Of a DNA stretch of 47,745 nucleotides, positions 45,668-47,745 are shown piece by piece. The notes under the pieces are model-generated. The model had not been told where the DNA came from. It did no database searches and saw only the letters and a program-made list of their open reading frames with translations. Each line of letters opens with the position of its first letter. Within the stretch, counting starts at the first letter, position 1. A program made the translations under genes and the position numbers. The DNA is from Bacillota bacterium (lineage in GTDB: Bacteria > Bacillota_I > Bacilli_A > Izemoplasmatales > Hujiaoplasmataceae). Where the stretch lies: positions 1 through 47,745 of the forward strand of contig JAKPZU010000313.1 of the NCBI GenBank assembly GCA_029559915.1. The letters run 5' to 3'.

Positions 45668-46309
45668 GTGAATCAGGATAAAGCAAAAATTGGGAAAAAG
45701 GGAGTGGCTATTGTACTTGTATTGATGATAATACTCATCTCTTCATTGATGATCGGCATGGTTTTATATTTTTCAGGAAAAGGCACCGAGATTTCACTAA
45801 TTGACAAGAAATACAAGACCGCCAAAGATGCATCATATGGTGCAGTGGATTTTTTTTTGAAAGACTTTATACCAACCTCAATTAGTATTGCAACCGCTAC
45901 ACCAAGCAGCTCGATAATTTCATCATTAAACAGCTTGAATTTAACCACAAGCACAGCCATATCAAAAATCGCAACCGATACCTGTTTCAGCAGCAAATTA
46001 TTATCTTCCACCTCATCCTGGCATGGCACATGTTCAGCCTCTTCTGATATTAAAACATCTGGTGATATCAAGTTTTCATTAAAGGCTGAATCATCAACTC
46101 CATTCGATGTGTATATACGAATTACAGACACTATTCAAGGAAACAGCAATACAGGCGGTGTTATGCTTGAAGGAACAGGTGTTGCGGAGTCTTCGAGCGG
46201 TATCATTACCCCTCAGCATTTTCCATATACTTATAGCATAGATGTTCAAGGGGAAAGACAGCTTAGCCCAAGCGAGAGGGTTCAACTCGAAGTGCTTTAT
46301 GCCTACTAA
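45668..46309 (+). CDS. Minor pilin PilX/GspK-like
   Basis: GTG at 45668 follows AAAGGAT and lies two bases after pilW; the longer frame from 45623 overlaps pilW without support. The 213-residue product begins with NQDKAKIGKKG and then VAIVLVLMIILISSLMIGMVLYF. The Gly is right for cleavage but Glu5 is absent, as is common in PilX/GspK proteins, which cap the tip complex. The remainder is Ser/Thr-rich with two Cys near CFSSK and GTCSA, and ends VQLEVLYAY. Its position after pilW agrees with a PilX role. Confidence 0.8.
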   Translation: MNQDKAKIGKKGVAIVLVLMIILISSLMIGMVLYFSGKGTEISLIDKKYKTAKDASYGAVDFFLKDFIPTSISIATATPSSSIISSLNSLNLTTSTAISKIATDTCFSSKLLSSTSSWHGTCSASSDIKTSGDIKFSLKAESSTPFDVYIRITDTIQGNSNTGGVMLEGTGVAESSSGIITPQHFPYTYSIDVQGERQLSPSERVQLEVLYAY

Positions 46310-47033
46310 ACAAAAAAAGCCAACAAAAAAGATAAAACCAAAATCAAAAAAGACATTCATTTATATAGCCATAGGCATTTTGATGGTTATTATTCTACTT
46401 TATTTTTTGATAGAGACTACAGATAAGGAAGGACAGGAAAAAACAAAAAAAAGAGGGCTTGAAAAAACCCAAACTAAGGATGCAAGCATCAAAAAACAAG
46501 CGCCCTTTGTACCACTGGATAAGGCTCGGTTAGAACTCATATCTTTAGGCGGTAAAGATAATATCAGGGTTTTGGTAGACAGAGAAGATCCTGAAATGGT
46601 TTATAGATATCAATGGACGATTAATGGGAACATTCTTAAAGATCATGTATCGGATACTGTTTCAAATTTTAAAGAAGGAGACATAGTCGGTGTTTTAATA
46701 ACCCCGATAAAAGGGGAAAAAGAAGGTCAACCAAGATATCTAAGCCTTACAATTGACACCGTTACGCCAAAGGTATCAGGTATGTCTGAACCAAAAATAG
46801 AAAAAGACATTATGGAATTTAAAATTCTTGCTGATAGCAAAGATGGTGGTGCTTTTTCTTTTACATCAATTAAGGTCCCAGATGGGATGGTAATCGATGG
46901 TAAAAAGGGTGTGGTGAAATGGCCAATAAAAGATGTCCCCGCTGGAATATACGAAGGCAGTGTATCAATTAAGAATCAAAAAGGCGCTGAAACTATATAT
47001 ACATTTGCAATAAATTTAAAACAAAATAAGTAA
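46299..47033 (+). CDS. Bitopic membrane protein of unknown function in the pilus operon
   Basis: From ATG 46299, inside the end of pilX (11-base overlap), the product has 244 residues. It has a very basic cytosolic N terminus (about 1-22), one membrane helix (TFIYIAIGILMVIILLYFL), a charged linker and a periplasmic domain of about 170 residues. That domain looks like two Ig-like beta sandwiches, with YRYQWTINGNIL and a KGVVKWPIKDVPAGIYEGSVSIKN ending that recalls cadherin- or putative-Ig-type folds. I do not recognise a named family. Overlap with pilX and the conserved gene direction suggest a pilus-associated function, perhaps anchoring or coupling. Confidence 0.72.
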   Translation: MPTKQKKPTKKIKPKSKKTFIYIAIGILMVIILLYFLIETTDKEGQEKTKKRGLEKTQTKDASIKKQAPFVPLDKARLELISLGGKDNIRVLVDREDPEMVYRYQWTINGNILKDHVSDTVSNFKEGDIVGVLITPIKGEKEGQPRYLSLTIDTVTPKVSGMSEPKIEKDIMEFKILADSKDGGAFSFTSIKVPDGMVIDGKKGVVKWPIKDVPAGIYEGSVSIKNQKGAETIYTFAINLKQNK

Positions 47034-47083
47034 ATGCAATAATCTCAGGAGAAATTATTTACAGTATTAAATGTGAAGATAGA

Positions 47084-47745
47084 GTGGGTTTAAAACGAAT
47101 CGATTTATATAGACTCTCCCATCTTTTTTTACCGCTCCCATTTTTTCTCATCCCTTTCCTTGGCGGAAATCATCTGTCACTTTATTACGTTACAATCGAC
47201 AAATTCTGGATTGAATCAACATTTATATTGTTTTTGATTTTAGCTATTCTAATAAACGTTGTTAACAAAAAAATAAGGGAAATATGCGGTTTTATAAGGT
47301 TTCTCACGTTTTTTCTTCCGTTTGCAGCAGTTGGAGTTATCAGCATATTTTACACATGGAATAGATTTTACACCATAAACAATTTAAATGTTCTATCTTG
47401 GGTTGTAGGGGTGGTCTTTCTTTTTTCAATTTCAGAAAAAAGAGAAACATTACTCAAAGCACTTTTAGCTGGTGCTGTATTATCTGTATTCTGCATGATT
47501 GCACAGACATATTTATTGTTTCCGAATTTATTTAAATCTTCGCTGACGGGAAGTGACGCCATAGCTTTGAGTGAAAGAGTTGTTCCATTTTCTTCATTTA
47601 TAAATGAATCGCCACTTGGAGGATTTTTTGTCACGCTTTTACCCATAGCTCTATACTTTGCTCTACTTAAGAAAAATATTTTGTCTGTAATGGCATCATT
47701 ATTAATTTTTTTCGGCCTTTTATTTTCAATGTCAAGGATAGCAAT
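47084..47745 (+). CDS. O-antigen polymerase/ligase-like membrane protein (partial, 3' end outside window)
   Basis: The frame is open to the window edge with at least 220 residues. It starts at GTG 47084 or possibly at a rarer codon closer to AGGAGA at 47047-47052. The product is strongly hydrophobic with about six or more membrane helices. The stretch VPFSSFINESPLGGFFVTLLPIALYF resembles the region before the catalytic loop in Wzy/WaaL/PglL (Wzy_C) proteins. These polymerise glycans or transfer them to lipid A-core or to pilin (PilO/PglL). Placement after the minor pilins makes an oligosaccharyltransferase for pilin conceivable; the distinguishing C-terminal part is missing. Confidence 0.65.
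   Translation, partial: MGLKRIDLYRLSHLFLPLPFFLIPFLGGNHLSLYYVTIDKFWIESTFILFLILAILINVVNKKIREICGFIRFLTFFLPFAAVGVISIFYTWNRFYTINNLNVLSWVVGVVFLFSISEKRETLLKALLAGAVLSVFCMIAQTYLLFPNLFKSSLTGSDAIALSERVVPFSSFINESPLGGFFVTLLPIALYFALLKKNILSVMASLLIFFGLLFSMSRIA

Overview
The window looks like a chromosomal segment (or metagenomic contig) of an AT-rich, Gram-negative-type anaerobe. The 1385-residue BcrAD/BadFG-type dehydratase activase, the heme/siroheme cluster carrying a System II cytochrome c assembly gene, the CCA-less tRNA gene and the PilY1/PilV/PilW/PilX pilus operon would fit a Desulfobacterota (Deltaproteobacteria)-like or Nitrospirota-like host. This placement is inferred from gene content; no 16S or ribosomal protein genes are present. 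I see no insertion sequence, prophage or CRISPR array.

Layout. (a) 1-2.9 kb: a DNA-binding-domain/PAS/class III adenylate cyclase fusion preceded by an array of ACTGTCTAA repeats. The first 105 bases of the window exactly copy its 3' end, so a tandem paralogue may lie to the left. A lone family-3 solute-binding protein follows. (b) 2.9-8.2 kb: tRNA-Arg(CCU) with a clear promoter, and opposite to it a leftward cluster of a GAF/degenerate-GGDEF protein, an MFS exporter, a P-loop NTPase-CYTH fusion and a PcnB-type nucleotidyltransferase whose last codons run into the tRNA gene. (c) 8.3-11.6 kb: rightward exported proteins (SLT-fold transglycosylase, Ntn-hydrolase-like protein) and a small basic protein. 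(d) 11.6-17.5 kb: a PurF homologue with Ser in place of the catalytic N-terminal Cys, an HU protein, and the leftward acyP-sirC-ccsA-hemA-hemC run ending at a terminator shared with hup. (e) 17.5-29.2 kb: the fused activase facing a leftward guaB-guaA-dnaE-accA operon. (f) 29.3-31.6 kb: two Opp-type ABC ATPases without permeases, then remnants that include a truncated HepT (DUF86).

(g) 31.6-47.7 kb: surface and pilus region. Two multi-span TPR membrane proteins (one TMTC-like) precede a type IV pilin with its own promoter and terminator. An AAA/DUF4143 ATPase with a leaderless-type promoter comes next, followed by two tandem prepilin peptidases, a small exported protein, PilY1, FimT/PilV/PilW/PilX-like minor pilins, a bitopic protein and the start of an O-antigen polymerase/ligase-like protein. 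Together these would make, process, cap and possibly glycosylate a type IV pilus; glycosylation is inferred only from the TMTC-like and Wzy/WaaL-like neighbours.

Most likely to repay follow-up: the repeat-preceded HTH-cyclase with its duplicated end, the Ser-PurF homologue, the Ntn-hydrolase whose nucleophile lies in a lipobox, the Cys-rich insert of PilY1, the near-identical 63-nt patch shared by the two prepilin peptidases, and the pilin/TMTC/Wzy neighbourhood.
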